Assembly (NCBI RefSeq): GCF_043555935.1
Contig: NZ_JBIGIB010000007.1
Span: forward strand, 62,001 to 126,000
Length of the DNA: 64,000 bases
Source of the DNA: Pelomonas baiyunensis
Lineage (GTDB): Bacteria > Pseudomonadota > Gammaproteobacteria > Burkholderiales > Burkholderiaceae_C
Direction: 5' to 3'
Shown here: piece by piece, positions 33,859-42,620 of the stretch
How positions within the stretch are numbered: position 1 is the first letter of the stretch
Layout of the letters: each line of letters starts with the position of its first letter
Notes under the pieces: model-generated
Told to the model about the DNA's origin: nothing
What the model saw: the letters and a program-made list of their open reading frames with translations, nothing else
Databases searched by the model: none
Translations under genes and position numbers: made by a program

Positions 33859-35097
33859 TCAAGACCCCGCACTGCCCCGCAACAAGCTGCGCGACCGCTG
33901 CTGCTGATCCCGCAGGTCGTTCAGCCAGGCAAGCTTTGCGCTGTACACCTCTCGGTCTTTGGTGGTGGCGCTGTTCTCCAGCGCCTTGGCGATGGCGCTC
34001 CGGGCCGCACTGACATCGCCCAAACCAAAATTGGCCAGCGCCAGCCAGAAGTGGAATTCCGGCACGTAGGCGGCCCGGTCCAGCTCCTGGCGGAACAGCT
34101 GGCGCGCTGCCGCGTACTGCCCGGCGCGCATGGCGGCCAAGCCCTCATCGAAATACTTGTACGGCGGCACCGGCTGCAGTTGCGCCAGCTGCCGGCCAAT
34201 CACATCTGCCTCCGCCTTCCGACCCGCATCGTTCAGCACCAACATCAGGTTGGACAGCGCCTGCACGTTGGCCGGCTCACGCGCCAACACCCATTGCAGC
34301 GTGGACTCGGCGCGCTCCTGCAGGCCCTTGCGCCGGTACAGCACGGCCAGCGTGTTGTAGGCCGCGTGCCATCGGGCGTCTGAGCGAATCGCCTCGCGCG
34401 CCCACCAGTACGCCTCATCCACCTCACCACGCCCCAGCGCCTCGGCTGCGCGGTTGTTCAGGTACATGGCCAGCAGGGTGCTCTCCTCGATCACCCGGCT
34501 GCGCAAGCCTCGGGCCTGATCGGGCGGCAGGAAATCGATGGTCAGGTAGTCCGGCTCGCCAAACAGCGTTTGCGCACGCGTGGACAACGCCCGAGACAAA
34601 GTGATGTTCACGTGACCGGCCACAAAGTAGATGCCGTTGGCACGCGTCCAGCTATCTTCCGTGTAGACACTGTTGAAGCGAAACGGCAGGCCGAGGTGGC
34701 GCGCAAAAGCCGCCGTCATGAGCACCAGAGACATGCAATTGCCCCGCCGGGCCTCGAAGGCCTCGGCCGCAGTGCGGGTGATGTCGCTGTCGTAGTCGAG
34801 CTGCAACTGGGCGCGGCTGTACAGCGCATCGATCAAACCATCGCGCACGCCTTTGCGGCGAATTTCGGCGGCCATTTCGGTTTCCGCGAAACGTTCCATG
34901 GCGGGGCTGAGCGCCAGCGCTGCGCTCGCATCGATGGGCGCACGCGGCGGGCGGAACGCCGCATCCAGAAACACGCCGACCGGCGGCTGCGCCACTGCGC
35001 CAGTGGATGGCGGCGTGGCGCAGCCGCCCAGTCCCAAACCGCCCAACAGCCACGGCAACAGCCCCAACAGCCTGCGCAGCAATCTGTGTGTGTGCAT
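33859..35097 (-). CDS. lipoprotein with transglutaminase-like domain and TPR repeats
   Basis: A 412-residue protein. The lipoprotein signal ends in LGGC (Cys26). A transglutaminase-like core has a plausible Cys-His-Asp triad: Cys121 in RRGNCMSL, His162 in VAGHVNI and Asp188 in LTIDFLP. From about 220 to 400 there are TPR repeats (for example AAYNTLAVLYRRKGLQERAE). Such proteins may cross-link, cleave or scaffold envelope components; the substrate is unknown. It is divergent from the pullulanase gene with a 250-base gap. No operon partner is evident. Confidence 0.8.
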   Translation of the reverse strand: MHTHRLLRRLLGLLPWLLGGLGLGGCATPPSTGAVAQPPVGVFLDAAFRPPRAPIDASAALALSPAMERFAETEMAAEIRRKGVRDGLIDALYSRAQLQLDYDSDITRTAAEAFEARRGNCMSLVLMTAAFARHLGLPFRFNSVYTEDSWTRANGIYFVAGHVNITLSRALSTRAQTLFGEPDYLTIDFLPPDQARGLRSRVIEESTLLAMYLNNRAAEALGRGEVDEAYWWAREAIRSDARWHAAYNTLAVLYRRKGLQERAESTLQWVLAREPANVQALSNLMLVLNDAGRKAEADVIGRQLAQLQPVPPYKYFDEGLAAMRAGQYAAARQLFRQELDRAAYVPEFHFWLALANFGLGDVSAARSAIAKALENSATTKDREVYSAKLAWLNDLRDQQQRSRSLLRGSAGS

Positions 35098-35179
35098 GGC
35101 GCACCTCCTGCACGGGAGCTTAGCCCTGGTCGCCGTGGGTGTCCTCAGTCATTCCACGCGGCCTAGCGCCTTCGCTCAA

Positions 35180-35197
35180 GCAGAAGCAAAACTACAT
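35180..35197 (-). promoter_or_regulatory. candidate starch-regulon operator, distal pullulanase site
   Basis: On the minus strand ATGTAGTTTTGCTTCTGC matches the proximal site at 14 of 18 positions and is inverted relative to it, 119 bases away. Confidence 0.45.
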
Positions 35198-35298
35198 CCA
35201 AACTCAAATTTGGCGTAAACATGCGCGGCGCGCACAGAATCACGCCATGAGCTCGTGAAGAACTTGGCTGACGGCACCGGGATTCCACCAACTAACCA

Positions 35299-35316
35299 AT
35301 GTAGTTTTACTTCACT
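35299..35316 (+). promoter_or_regulatory. candidate starch-regulon operator, proximal pullulanase site
   Basis: ATGTAGTTTTACTTCACT contains the near-palindrome TGTAGT-TTT-ACTTCA and ends 31 bases before the pullulanase ATG. Confidence 0.5.
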
Positions 35317-35347
35317 AGCATGCGCGCAATTCCAAGGAGACTCGGAC

Positions 35348-38300
35348 ATGACAGCATGGACGATTGAGTTCGCGCGACACGCGCGGCGGTGGCTGGGTGC
35401 TGCAGCACTCGGCTTGAGCGGCCTGATGGCCGGATGTGGCGGCGGCAACGCCCCGGAACTCGGGGCACAAGCCAGTGCCAGCGTGAGCGCCGCGTCGGCC
35501 GACGGCGACGTCGAACTGCTGGCCGGCGTGCCAGCCGCCGGTGCAGCTCCCCGAGTCAAGGCGGCCGCCGTGGCCACGCCCGGCGCCCCGGCCACCTCGC
35601 TGCGCGTGCACTACCGCCGTGCGGACGGAAACCATGCCGGGTGGCAGATCCACACCTGGAACGCCGCCCAAAGCCCGAACTGGAATGGCGGCTGGAATGC
35701 CGCGGGCTCCGACGACTTCGGCGTCTACTACGACGTGCCCCTGGCCTCGGGCTCGGGCACGGTGGGCTTCCTGCTGCACAACGGCGACAACAAAGACAAC
35801 GGCGGCGCCGACCAAAGCTACGTGCTGCAGTCGGGGGCCAACGAAATCTGGCGCTTGCAGGGTGACAGCAACAGCTACACCAGCAACCCGCTGCTGCTGC
35901 CCGTGCCGGATATCAAGACCCTGCGCGTGCACTACAAGCGCTTTGACGGCAACTACAGCGCCTGGGGCCTGCACCTGTGGAACGGCAGCGGCCTGAACGC
36001 CTCCGCCCTGCCCGCCGGCGTGGCCATCGAGCAATGGGGCCAGCCGGTGCAGCTGAGCAGCATGGCCAACTACACGCCCGACAACGGCGACGTGGTGTTC
36101 GACATCCCCGTGCTCAACCCACAAGGCGATGTGAACCGCAAGGCCCTGGAGTTCATCATCCACGGCATGCCGCCCAACGAAAACGACAAGGACGGCCGGC
36201 CCAACAACATCCGCGTGGAGTTCGCCGCGCTGAACATCCAAAACCAGATCGGTCACATCTGGATGGTGGAGCGAGACGCCACGGTCTACACGTCGGCACC
36301 CGACCTGCGCCAGGTGTCCTCAACCGACGCCCGCGCGGTGTGGCTGAACAAGAGCCTCGTGAAGTGGCCGCGCGTGACGGCTTCCGGCACCGTGCGCCTG
36401 TACCACTCGGCCACCGGCCAGATCAGCGTCGCGCTGGATGCCCCGGTGCAAGGTGCTGACGGCTTCATCACCCTCGATGCCTTCAGCGGCACGGTTCCGG
36501 CCGCTGACGCGCTGCGCTTCAAGTACGTGGCCAGCGGCGCGGTGTTCACCGTGCGCGCCGCCGACCTCGCCCGCCTGCCGTCGCTGCACCAGCAGCAGTT
36601 GGTGCTGGTGCAGGAAGACGCCAACGGCAAGGTCCAGAACGCCACCACCGCCCAAGTGGCCGGCGCCCTGGATGACCTCTACACCGCCGCAGCCAACGTG
36701 CCTGATCTGGGTGCCACCGTGGCCAACGGCAGCACGCGCTTCAAGGTGTGGGCGCCCACGGCCCAAGCCGTGTCGGCCGTGCTGACCACGCCGCTGGGCA
36801 ACTCCGGCCTGACGCGCACCTCCACCGAACCCATGACCCGCGACGTCGCCACCGGCGTCTGGAGCCTGGCCAAGCCCGGCAACCTGCAGGGCACGCAGTA
36901 CCGCTTCCAGGTGCAGGTGTTCGTGAAGGGCACGGGCCTTGTGAAGAACCTGGTGACCGACCCCTACTCCCTGGGCCTCACGCAAGGCAGCCAGCAGAGC
37001 GTGGTGGTGGACCTGCAATCGCCGCAGTCCAAACCCGCCGGCTGGGATCTCGGCGCGCCGCCCGCCACGGTGGCTGCACCGTCGGACCTGAGCATCTACG
37101 AGCTGCACGTCCGTGACTTCTCGATGAACGACGCGACGGTGCCGGCCGCCAAGCGCGGCAAGTACGGCGCGTTCACGGAAGCCGGCTCCAACGGCATGAA
37201 GCACCTGGCCGCCCTGGCCGCCGCCGGCCTGACCGACGTGCACCTGCTGCCGGTGTTCGACCTGGCCAGCGTCAACGAGAAGAGCTGCGTCACGCCCGCC
37301 CCGTCCGGCGCGCCGGACAGCGAGTCTCAGCAAGCCACGGTGGCCGCCACGGCCGGCACCGACTGCTTCAACTGGGGCTACGACCCCTACCACTTCACCA
37401 CGCCGGAAGGCAGCTACGCCAGCAGCTCGGCCGACCCGATGGCCCGCGTGGTGGAGTTCCGCCGCATGGTGCAGGCCCTGAACGCGGCTGGCCTGCGCGT
37501 GGGCATGGACGTGGTGTTCAACCACACCACCTCGTCCGGCCAGAACCCGAACTCGGTGCTCGACAAGATCGTGCCGGGCTACTACTACCGCCTGAACGAC
37601 ACCGGCGGCATCGAGCGCTCGACCTGCTGCGAAAACACCGCGGCCGAGAACCTGATGATGGGCAAGCTCATGATCGATTCGGCCGTGACCTGGGTGCGCG
37701 ATTACCGCATCAGCTCGCTGCGCTTCGACATCATGGGCCACCACCCGCGCTCAGTCATCGAGGCGCTGAAGGCCCGCGTCGAAGCGGCTGCCGGCCGCAA
37801 GGTGCAGATCGTGGGTGAAGGCTGGAACTTCGGTGAAGTCGCCAACGGCGCCCGCTTCGTGCAGGCCGAGATGCTGTCACTTAACGGCTCGGGCATCGGC
37901 AGCTTCAACCCCATCATCCGCGACGCGGTGCGGGGCGGCGGCTGCTGCGACACCGGCAACGCCATCGTCGCCAGCCAGGGCTACGTGAACGGCTTCTTCT
38001 ATGACGCCAACGCGAACGCCTCGGGCCAAAGCCGCGGTGAGCTGATGTGGCAGGCCGACCGCATCAAGGCCTCGCTGGCAGGCTCGATTCGCAGCTTCCA
38101 GATGCAAACCAGCTGGGACGCGCAACTGCGCCTGGACCAGATCGACGTGGGCGGCATTCCCGCAGGCTGGGTGCTGGAGCCGGGCGAGGTCGTGAACTAC
38201 GTGGAGAACCACGACAACCTCACCCTGTTCGACAACAACGCCTTCCGCCTGCCCACCGGCACCAGCCGTGAAGACCGCGCCCGCGTGCAAATCCTGGCCA

Positions 38301-38941
38301 GCGCCATCAACGCGTTCAGCCAGGGCGTGGCGTACTTCCACGCCGGCGTGGACACGCTGCGCAGCAAGAGCCTGGACCGAAACAGCTACGACAGCGGCGA
38401 CTGGTTCAACCGCCTGGACTGGAGCTACCAGGACAACAACTTCGGTGTGGGCCTGCCCCCGGCGCGTGACAACGGCGACAACTGGGCCTACGCCCGCCCG
38501 CTGCTGGCCAACCCGCTGATCAAGCCCACCGCGGCGGACATCGCCTGGACGCGCGACGCCTTCCGTGACCTGCTCAAGATTCGCAAGAGCAGCACGCTGC
38601 TGCGCCTGCGCACGGCCGACGACATCAAGGCGCGCCTGAGCTTCCTGAACACCGGTTCGGCCCAGGAACCCACGGTGCTGGTCGGCCGGCTGGACGGCAA
38701 CGGCTACGCCGGCGCCAATTTCAGCGAGCTGGTCTACCTGATCAACGTCGACAAGGCCGACAAGCAGCTCACCCTGCCGTCGCTGGCGGGCCATGCGCTC
38801 GGCCTGCACCCCGTTCACACCGCGCCAGACGCGGCCGACAAGCGAGCCGCCCAAGCCCGGTTCAACAGCGCCACCGGCACCTTCACCCTGCCCGCACGCA
38901 CCGCCGTCGTGTTCGTGGCACGCCCGGCTGCGGCCCTCTGA
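35348..38941 (+). CDS. pulA: pullulanase-type alpha-1,6-glucosidase, lipoprotein
   Basis: This 1197-residue debranching enzyme hydrolyses alpha-1,6 bonds of pullulan, amylopectin and their dextrins. The start at 35348 has AAGGAGA upstream and opens a lipoprotein signal ending LMAGC, so the enzyme is cell-surface or periplasmic and lipid-anchored. In order: two PUD/CBM41 starch-binding modules (LRVHYRRADGNHAGWQIHTW and LRVHYKRFDGNYSAWGLHLW), a PulA N2 region, a CBM48-like domain (FKVWAPTAQAVSAVL) and a GH13 catalytic domain. The catalytic domain has YELHVRDFS, GMDVVFNHT, SLRFDIMGHH (nucleophile), IVGEGWNFG (acid/base) and YVENHDNLTLFD. It is followed after 11 bases by a PEP-CTERM gene. It probably works with the amylase at 21380. 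Confidence 0.95.
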   Translation: MTAWTIEFARHARRWLGAAALGLSGLMAGCGGGNAPELGAQASASVSAASADGDVELLAGVPAAGAAPRVKAAAVATPGAPATSLRVHYRRADGNHAGWQIHTWNAAQSPNWNGGWNAAGSDDFGVYYDVPLASGSGTVGFLLHNGDNKDNGGADQSYVLQSGANEIWRLQGDSNSYTSNPLLLPVPDIKTLRVHYKRFDGNYSAWGLHLWNGSGLNASALPAGVAIEQWGQPVQLSSMANYTPDNGDVVFDIPVLNPQGDVNRKALEFIIHGMPPNENDKDGRPNNIRVEFAALNIQNQIGHIWMVERDATVYTSAPDLRQVSSTDARAVWLNKSLVKWPRVTASGTVRLYHSATGQISVALDAPVQGADGFITLDAFSGTVPAADALRFKYVASGAVFTVRAADLARLPSLHQQQLVLVQEDANGKVQNATTAQVAGALDDLYTAAANVPDLGATVANGSTRFKVWAPTAQAVSAVLTTPLGNSGLTRTSTEPMTRDVATGVWSLAKPGNLQGTQYRFQVQVFVKGTGLVKNLVTDPYSLGLTQGSQQSVVVDLQSPQSKPAGWDLGAPPATVAAPSDLSIYELHVRDFSMNDATVPAAKRGKYGAFTEAGSNGMKHLAALAAAGLTDVHLLPVFDLASVNEKSCVTPAPSGAPDSESQQATVAATAGTDCFNWGYDPYHFTTPEGSYASSSADPMARVVEFRRMVQALNAAGLRVGMDVVFNHTTSSGQNPNSVLDKIVPGYYYRLNDTGGIERSTCCENTAAENLMMGKLMIDSAVTWVRDYRISSLRFDIMGHHPRSVIEALKARVEAAAGRKVQIVGEGWNFGEVANGARFVQAEMLSLNGSGIGSFNPIIRDAVRGGGCCDTGNAIVASQGYVNGFFYDANANASGQSRGELMWQADRIKASLAGSIRSFQMQTSWDAQLRLDQIDVGGIPAGWVLEPGEVVNYVENHDNLTLFDNNAFRLPTGTSREDRARVQILASAINAFSQGVAYFHAGVDTLRSKSLDRNSYDSGDWFNRLDWSYQDNNFGVGLPPARDNGDNWAYARPLLANPLIKPTAADIAWTRDAFRDLLKIRKSSTLLRLRTADDIKARLSFLNTGSAQEPTVLVGRLDGNGYAGANFSELVYLINVDKADKQLTLPSLAGHALGLHPVHTAPDAADKRAAQARFNSATGTFTLPARTAVVFVARPAAAL

Positions 38942-38952
38942 AAGGACAACTG

Positions 38953-39507
38953 ATGATCAAGTTCAAGCAACTCGCGGCCGCAGCGGCCCTGGCCCTGGCC
39001 GGCCTTCACACACAGGCGGCTCCGGTCGCCGTGGACGTGTCCGGTGCGGCCAGCCGTGGCCTGCTGGGCGATGCGGGCAACACCGTGTGGCTGGTCAACG
39101 TGGGCGCCAACGCCGTGCTCAACAGCCTGAACTGGCAGGTGCTGCTGGAAGCCTTCACACCCAGCTTGCTGTCGGAAATGCAGGTCAGCTTCGGCAGCTC
39201 CAGCGGGCTGGATCAAGTCACCCTCACCCCCGGCATGGCCGACGCGCTGAGTGGCACGGGTCAATACGCCGGCTCGGTCGACCTGTCCGGCTACGGCCTG
39301 AGCGTAGGCGCCGACGGCCTGCTTCGCCTGGAGTTCAGCGAAGCCTTCGTGGACGCCCAGGCGGGCGGCCTGGACGGCGTGTGGACCTCGGGCCAACTCA
39401 CGTTCGACGTGGGTTCCGGCAACCTGCCCGAGCCCGCCGGCCTGGCGCTGGCACTCACCAGCCTGGCGGCCCTGGCTACGGCCCGTCGCCGCATGCGTGG
39501 AGGCTGA
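38953..39507 (+). CDS. PEP-CTERM sorting-domain protein
   Basis: A 184-residue exported protein. It has a signal peptide (1-22, ending TQA), a beta-rich middle of unknown function, and a C-terminal PEP-CTERM signal: LPEPAGLALALTSLAALATARRR, that is, the Pro-Glu-Pro motif, a hydrophobic helix and a basic tail. Such proteins are processed by an exosortase (EpsH/XrtA type) and often occur with exopolysaccharide or floc formation. No exosortase gene is in this window. It starts 11 bases after pulA and shares its terminator, so it is expressed with the pullulanase; a role at the surface in starch degradation or adhesion is inference. Confidence 0.88.
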   Translation: MIKFKQLAAAAALALAGLHTQAAPVAVDVSGAASRGLLGDAGNTVWLVNVGANAVLNSLNWQVLLEAFTPSLLSEMQVSFGSSSGLDQVTLTPGMADALSGTGQYAGSVDLSGYGLSVGADGLLRLEFSEAFVDAQAGGLDGVWTSGQLTFDVGSGNLPEPAGLALALTSLAALATARRRMRGG

Positions 39508-39540
39508 AGCGGGTCACCCGCCGGGCACCCCGGCATGACA

Positions 39541-39566
39541 AAGGGCGCCCCGTGGGGCGCCCTTTT
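39541..39566. terminator. bidirectional Rho-independent terminator between the pulA operon and tssA
   Basis: An 11-bp perfect stem AAGGGCGCCCC / GGGGCGCCCTT with a very short loop is followed by TT and preceded by A residues, so it can act on both strands. Confidence 0.85.
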
Positions 39567-39662
39567 GCTGGGGTGTGGATGAGGCCTGCGCAAGTGGCGA
39601 GCGATGCCATCAACGCGTCTTTAACGCGGCTTTAAAGCGGCTTCATCAAGCCTCGGCCGCGT

Positions 39663-40724
39663 TCACGACTCGCCGCCCAAAGGCTCCAAGCCCAACAGCT
39701 CGTCCAGCCGAGACAAACTGCCCTCGTCCTTGAGCACCTGGCGCAGCCACGCGTGCAAGGGCAACTCGCCCCACTTGGCGGCCTTTTCGGCCAGGTAGGC
39801 CACCGGACTGTGCGGCTCGGTGCGGCGGAAGTAAGCCGCGACATCCCGCAGCTGCTGCAACGCCTGTGTGCGGCTTTGCAACACGCCGGAGGCCGCAGCG
39901 GAGGTGGTGGCGGACGGAGCTGTCGAGCCCTCCTCCCCAGCATGGGCATCCTCCGAACCGGCGGCCAACGTCGTCGGCTGTGCGGCACCCAGCCCGCTGT
40001 CGCGCCCCAGCCGCTGCAAGCTCTCCGCCGCAGCCTCCAGCGCTTTGTGGGCCGCAGAAAACGCCGGGCCGTCATCCCCAAACCGACGGTCCGCCTCGAC
40101 CTGAAGGTCGTGCAGCGCGGCGCGGGCCGCCGAGGCCGCGTTCATCAAGGCCTCGAAACTGCTGTGGCCGCCTTGGGCCAGCGCCCGTTGGATAGCATCC
40201 AGCGCGGGTTGCCCTTCGGGCGGAGGCGTGCCCTCGCGCTGGCGCTGGCGGGCCTGATCGACCTCCATCAGCGTGACCTTGCGCCGGTTGAGCGTGAGCA
40301 CGGCCGCTTGCTGGGTCAGCGGCGCCACGCGCATCAGCAACCAGTTCAGCGCGCCAACGCGCTCATCCGGGTCACCACCTTCCATCTGCGGATGCACCGT
40401 GTCCCACTGCTCGCGCAGCAGTGCTGCCACCAGCCCCAAGCCATCGGCCAGCCCGCGCAGACCCTGCACATGCGAGCGGGCTTCTGCCCACCAGGCCCCC
40501 ACGCGCAGGTCTTGGGTGCGGCTTTTCAGCAGCGCTTCGCAGGCTGCGGCTGCGCCCGGCCAGTCGGCCACCTTCAACGCGGTGACCCACTCGCCCTGGG
40601 CGAGCGTGGCGTCGTCTTCGCGCCGCAGCTCGGCAATCGCGTCGAATTCCGGCGACAGGGACAGGTCGACGCCCGAGGGCGCGTCGGGCGAGAGGACATG
40701 AACAAGGTCAGCGATACCGGTCAT
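39663..40724 (-). CDS. tssA: type VI secretion system protein TssA (ImpA N-terminal domain)
   Basis: This 353-residue cytoplasmic protein belongs to the family whose members cap the growing sheath and coordinate tail assembly. The ImpA N-terminal domain (about 10-140) contains DLSLSPEFDAIAELRREDDA, WPGAAAACEALL and LREQWDTVHPQM. A helical, low-complexity middle and a short C-terminal domain with the VAYFRRTEPHSPVAYLAEKA signature follow. It is the last gene of the leftward T6SS block, 116 bases downstream of the OmpA gene. No sheath gene accompanies it. Confidence 0.92.
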   Translation of the reverse strand: MTGIADLVHVLSPDAPSGVDLSLSPEFDAIAELRREDDATLAQGEWVTALKVADWPGAAAACEALLKSRTQDLRVGAWWAEARSHVQGLRGLADGLGLVAALLREQWDTVHPQMEGGDPDERVGALNWLLMRVAPLTQQAAVLTLNRRKVTLMEVDQARQRQREGTPPPEGQPALDAIQRALAQGGHSSFEALMNAASAARAALHDLQVEADRRFGDDGPAFSAAHKALEAAAESLQRLGRDSGLGAAQPTTLAAGSEDAHAGEEGSTAPSATTSAAASGVLQSRTQALQQLRDVAAYFRRTEPHSPVAYLAEKAAKWGELPLHAWLRQVLKDEGSLSRLDELLGLEPLGGES

Positions 40725-40840
40725 GGGAGGGTCATTGGCAATCAGGTGAAGAGGAAGCCGCCGCGGTCAGGCGGGCGAGCGGCAAGGTGGGCTGCGACGG
40801 TGGAAGCCGAGCGTGCGGTGGCGCCTGGCGGTGCGCCGCG

Positions 40841-41629
40841 TCACGCGAGCACACGAAACTCGATGCGGCGGTTGCGGGCGCGGCCTTGGGCATTGGCGTT
40901 GTCAGCGATCGGCCGGTCGGGCCCGGCACCGCGCGTGACGATGCTGGCGGCGGGCAAGCCGCGCTCCACCAGGTAGCGCTTGACCGCCTCGGCGCGTGCC
41001 TGCGACAGCGCGACATTGGCTTCGCGCACCCCGGCGTTGTCGGTGTGGCCGATCACCTCAAAGCGCCGGCCGTTGAACTGCTGCAGCACCGGCAGCAACT
41101 CGTCCAGGATGCGCTGGCCTTCCAGCGTCAGCGTGTCTTTGGCCGGCTCGAACTCGACGATGCGATCGGCCAAGGCCGCATCCAGCTGCGCCTGGCCGCC
41201 GCCCACGCGCAGCCCGTTGCGAACGCTGTACGTGGTGTTCACCAGGGCGGCGTTGAGCTGGCTGCCCAGCTTTTGCTGAACGCCGGCGTTGGCGACCTGG
41301 CCTTCGATGTCGATGGTGGTGCCGCTCACCCGCAACTCGCCCTGCGACACCTGCCGCAGTTCGGGCGTGATCAGTTTCGCCACCTGCGGCGCCCAACTGG
41401 CCGGCGCGCTGAGCTTGCCAATGGCCAGTTGGTCCACCACCTGCCGGTCGGTGCCGTAGACCTCGCGCACCCGCTGCAGGATGGCGCTTCGCGTGGCCTC
41501 GTCTGGCACGGTGCCCGACACGACGACGGGCTTGGCGCCCGCAGTCACCGGCTGCGCCACGACCGGCCCGTGGGCCACGGCCACCGCAGCCCACAGCAAC
41601 GCGGCGCCGAATGGCTTGCTTGTGTTCAT
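40841..41629 (-). CDS. OmpA/BON-domain peptidoglycan-binding protein of the T6SS block
   Basis: A 262-residue protein starting at the ATG at 41629, where a signal peptide (1-25, ending VVAQ) begins. The middle (about 35-140) has two BON-like repeats (VVVSGTVPDEATRSAIL and ELRVSGTTIDIEGQVANAG). The C-terminal OmpA domain (about 155-262) contains the peptidoglycan signature GHTDNAG...LSQARAEAVKRYL and GRARNRRIEF. In T6SS loci such proteins (TagL-like) anchor the TssM membrane complex to the cell wall. It begins one base after the tagF stop, so translation is coupled. Confidence 0.88.
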   Translation of the reverse strand: MNTSKPFGAALLWAAVAVAHGPVVAQPVTAGAKPVVVSGTVPDEATRSAILQRVREVYGTDRQVVDQLAIGKLSAPASWAPQVAKLITPELRQVSQGELRVSGTTIDIEGQVANAGVQQKLGSQLNAALVNTTYSVRNGLRVGGGQAQLDAALADRIVEFEPAKDTLTLEGQRILDELLPVLQQFNGRRFEVIGHTDNAGVREANVALSQARAEAVKRYLVERGLPAASIVTRGAGPDRPIADNANAQGRARNRRIEFRVLA

Positions 41630-41630
41630 G

Positions 41631-42620
41631 TCATTCCCCCAAGAAGGCTTCGCGGAAGGTGCGCCCCACCTGTGCCAGAGACAGCCCTTGCTGCTGCAGA
41701 TAGCTGGCAAGCTTGCGCACGGCGGGGTCTTGCTGGGCCGGTTCGTCGGCCCATTCCGGGTTGAGCAGGTCCACGTAGGGCGCCTCCTGTGGGCGGCGTC
41801 CGAGGTAGGCTGCCAGAGCAGGCGCACTGCCGCCGGCAAACCCGATGGCGATGGAAGCCGGCGCCTCGGGCGACTGCGGCAGCAGCAGCAACACCTCAAA
41901 GTCCGCCCGCGCCAGGAAGCCGCGCACCAGGTCGAGCCACCAGCTGGCCATGTAGGGGCGGTAGAGCGGGTCCATCGGCAACGGCAAGCGCACGCCCGTG
42001 TCCAGCCGGGCACTGCCGCTGGCCGGCACGGGCTGCAAGAGCACGCCCAAGCCCAGCACGCACCGCGCGAAATCCACTTCCCGCGCCGCATGGTTGAGCA
42101 AAGCCTGGGCGCTGCCCACGGTCTGCATGTCGGTGAAGTCAGCCGTCGGCGCGTCGTAGGCCGCAGCCGCCGTGTTCACCTCCACCCGGTGCTGGCCCAA
42201 CGCAGCCAGCACCGAGGTCGGATCAGCCTCCTGCTGCGCCCGGCGGGCCCATTGGTCGCATTGGGTCCAGAGCCGGTTCAGGGCCAGGGGCGCGCGCCCC
42301 ATGAACGAGGCCGGGTCATCCACTTCCAGCATGCCCGCCACCAGGAACGGAAACCGGCGGCCCGACCCGTCCGCACTCGGGCGGATGTGGCCGGCCACCA
42401 CGTGCGGCCGCCGCGGGCCCAGCACCGCGAAGTGCAGTGGCTCTGCGCCGTCGTACAACTCCTTCCAGCGGGCATCCGCCGCCAGCAGGTCCAGCGCACC
42501 GCTGAACCAGCGGTCAAAGATCTGAACCAAGCCTGTGTGCGTGGCACTGCGAACAAAGTCGCCCCGACCCGGGAGCTTGCCGAAGTGCATCAGCTGCACT
42601 TGTTGTTGTGAGCTGCTCAT
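41631..42620 (-). CDS. tagF: type VI secretion-associated protein TagF
   Basis: This 329-residue cytoplasmic protein belongs to the TagF (DUF2094) family, with the N-terminal FGKLPGRGDFVRS typical of the family. In Pseudomonas TagF, fused to or near PppA, represses T6SS assembly post-translationally, independently of phosphorylation. Here no TagF partner (PpkA, PppA or Fha1) is in the window. It overlaps the end of tssM by one base and precedes the OmpA gene by one base, so the three are tightly coupled. Confidence 0.9.
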   Translation of the reverse strand: MSSSQQQVQLMHFGKLPGRGDFVRSATHTGLVQIFDRWFSGALDLLAADARWKELYDGAEPLHFAVLGPRRPHVVAGHIRPSADGSGRRFPFLVAGMLEVDDPASFMGRAPLALNRLWTQCDQWARRAQQEADPTSVLAALGQHRVEVNTAAAAYDAPTADFTDMQTVGSAQALLNHAAREVDFARCVLGLGVLLQPVPASGSARLDTGVRLPLPMDPLYRPYMASWWLDLVRGFLARADFEVLLLLPQSPEAPASIAIGFAGGSAPALAAYLGRRPQEAPYVDLLNPEWADEPAQQDPAVRKLASYLQQQGLSLAQVGRTFREAFLGE

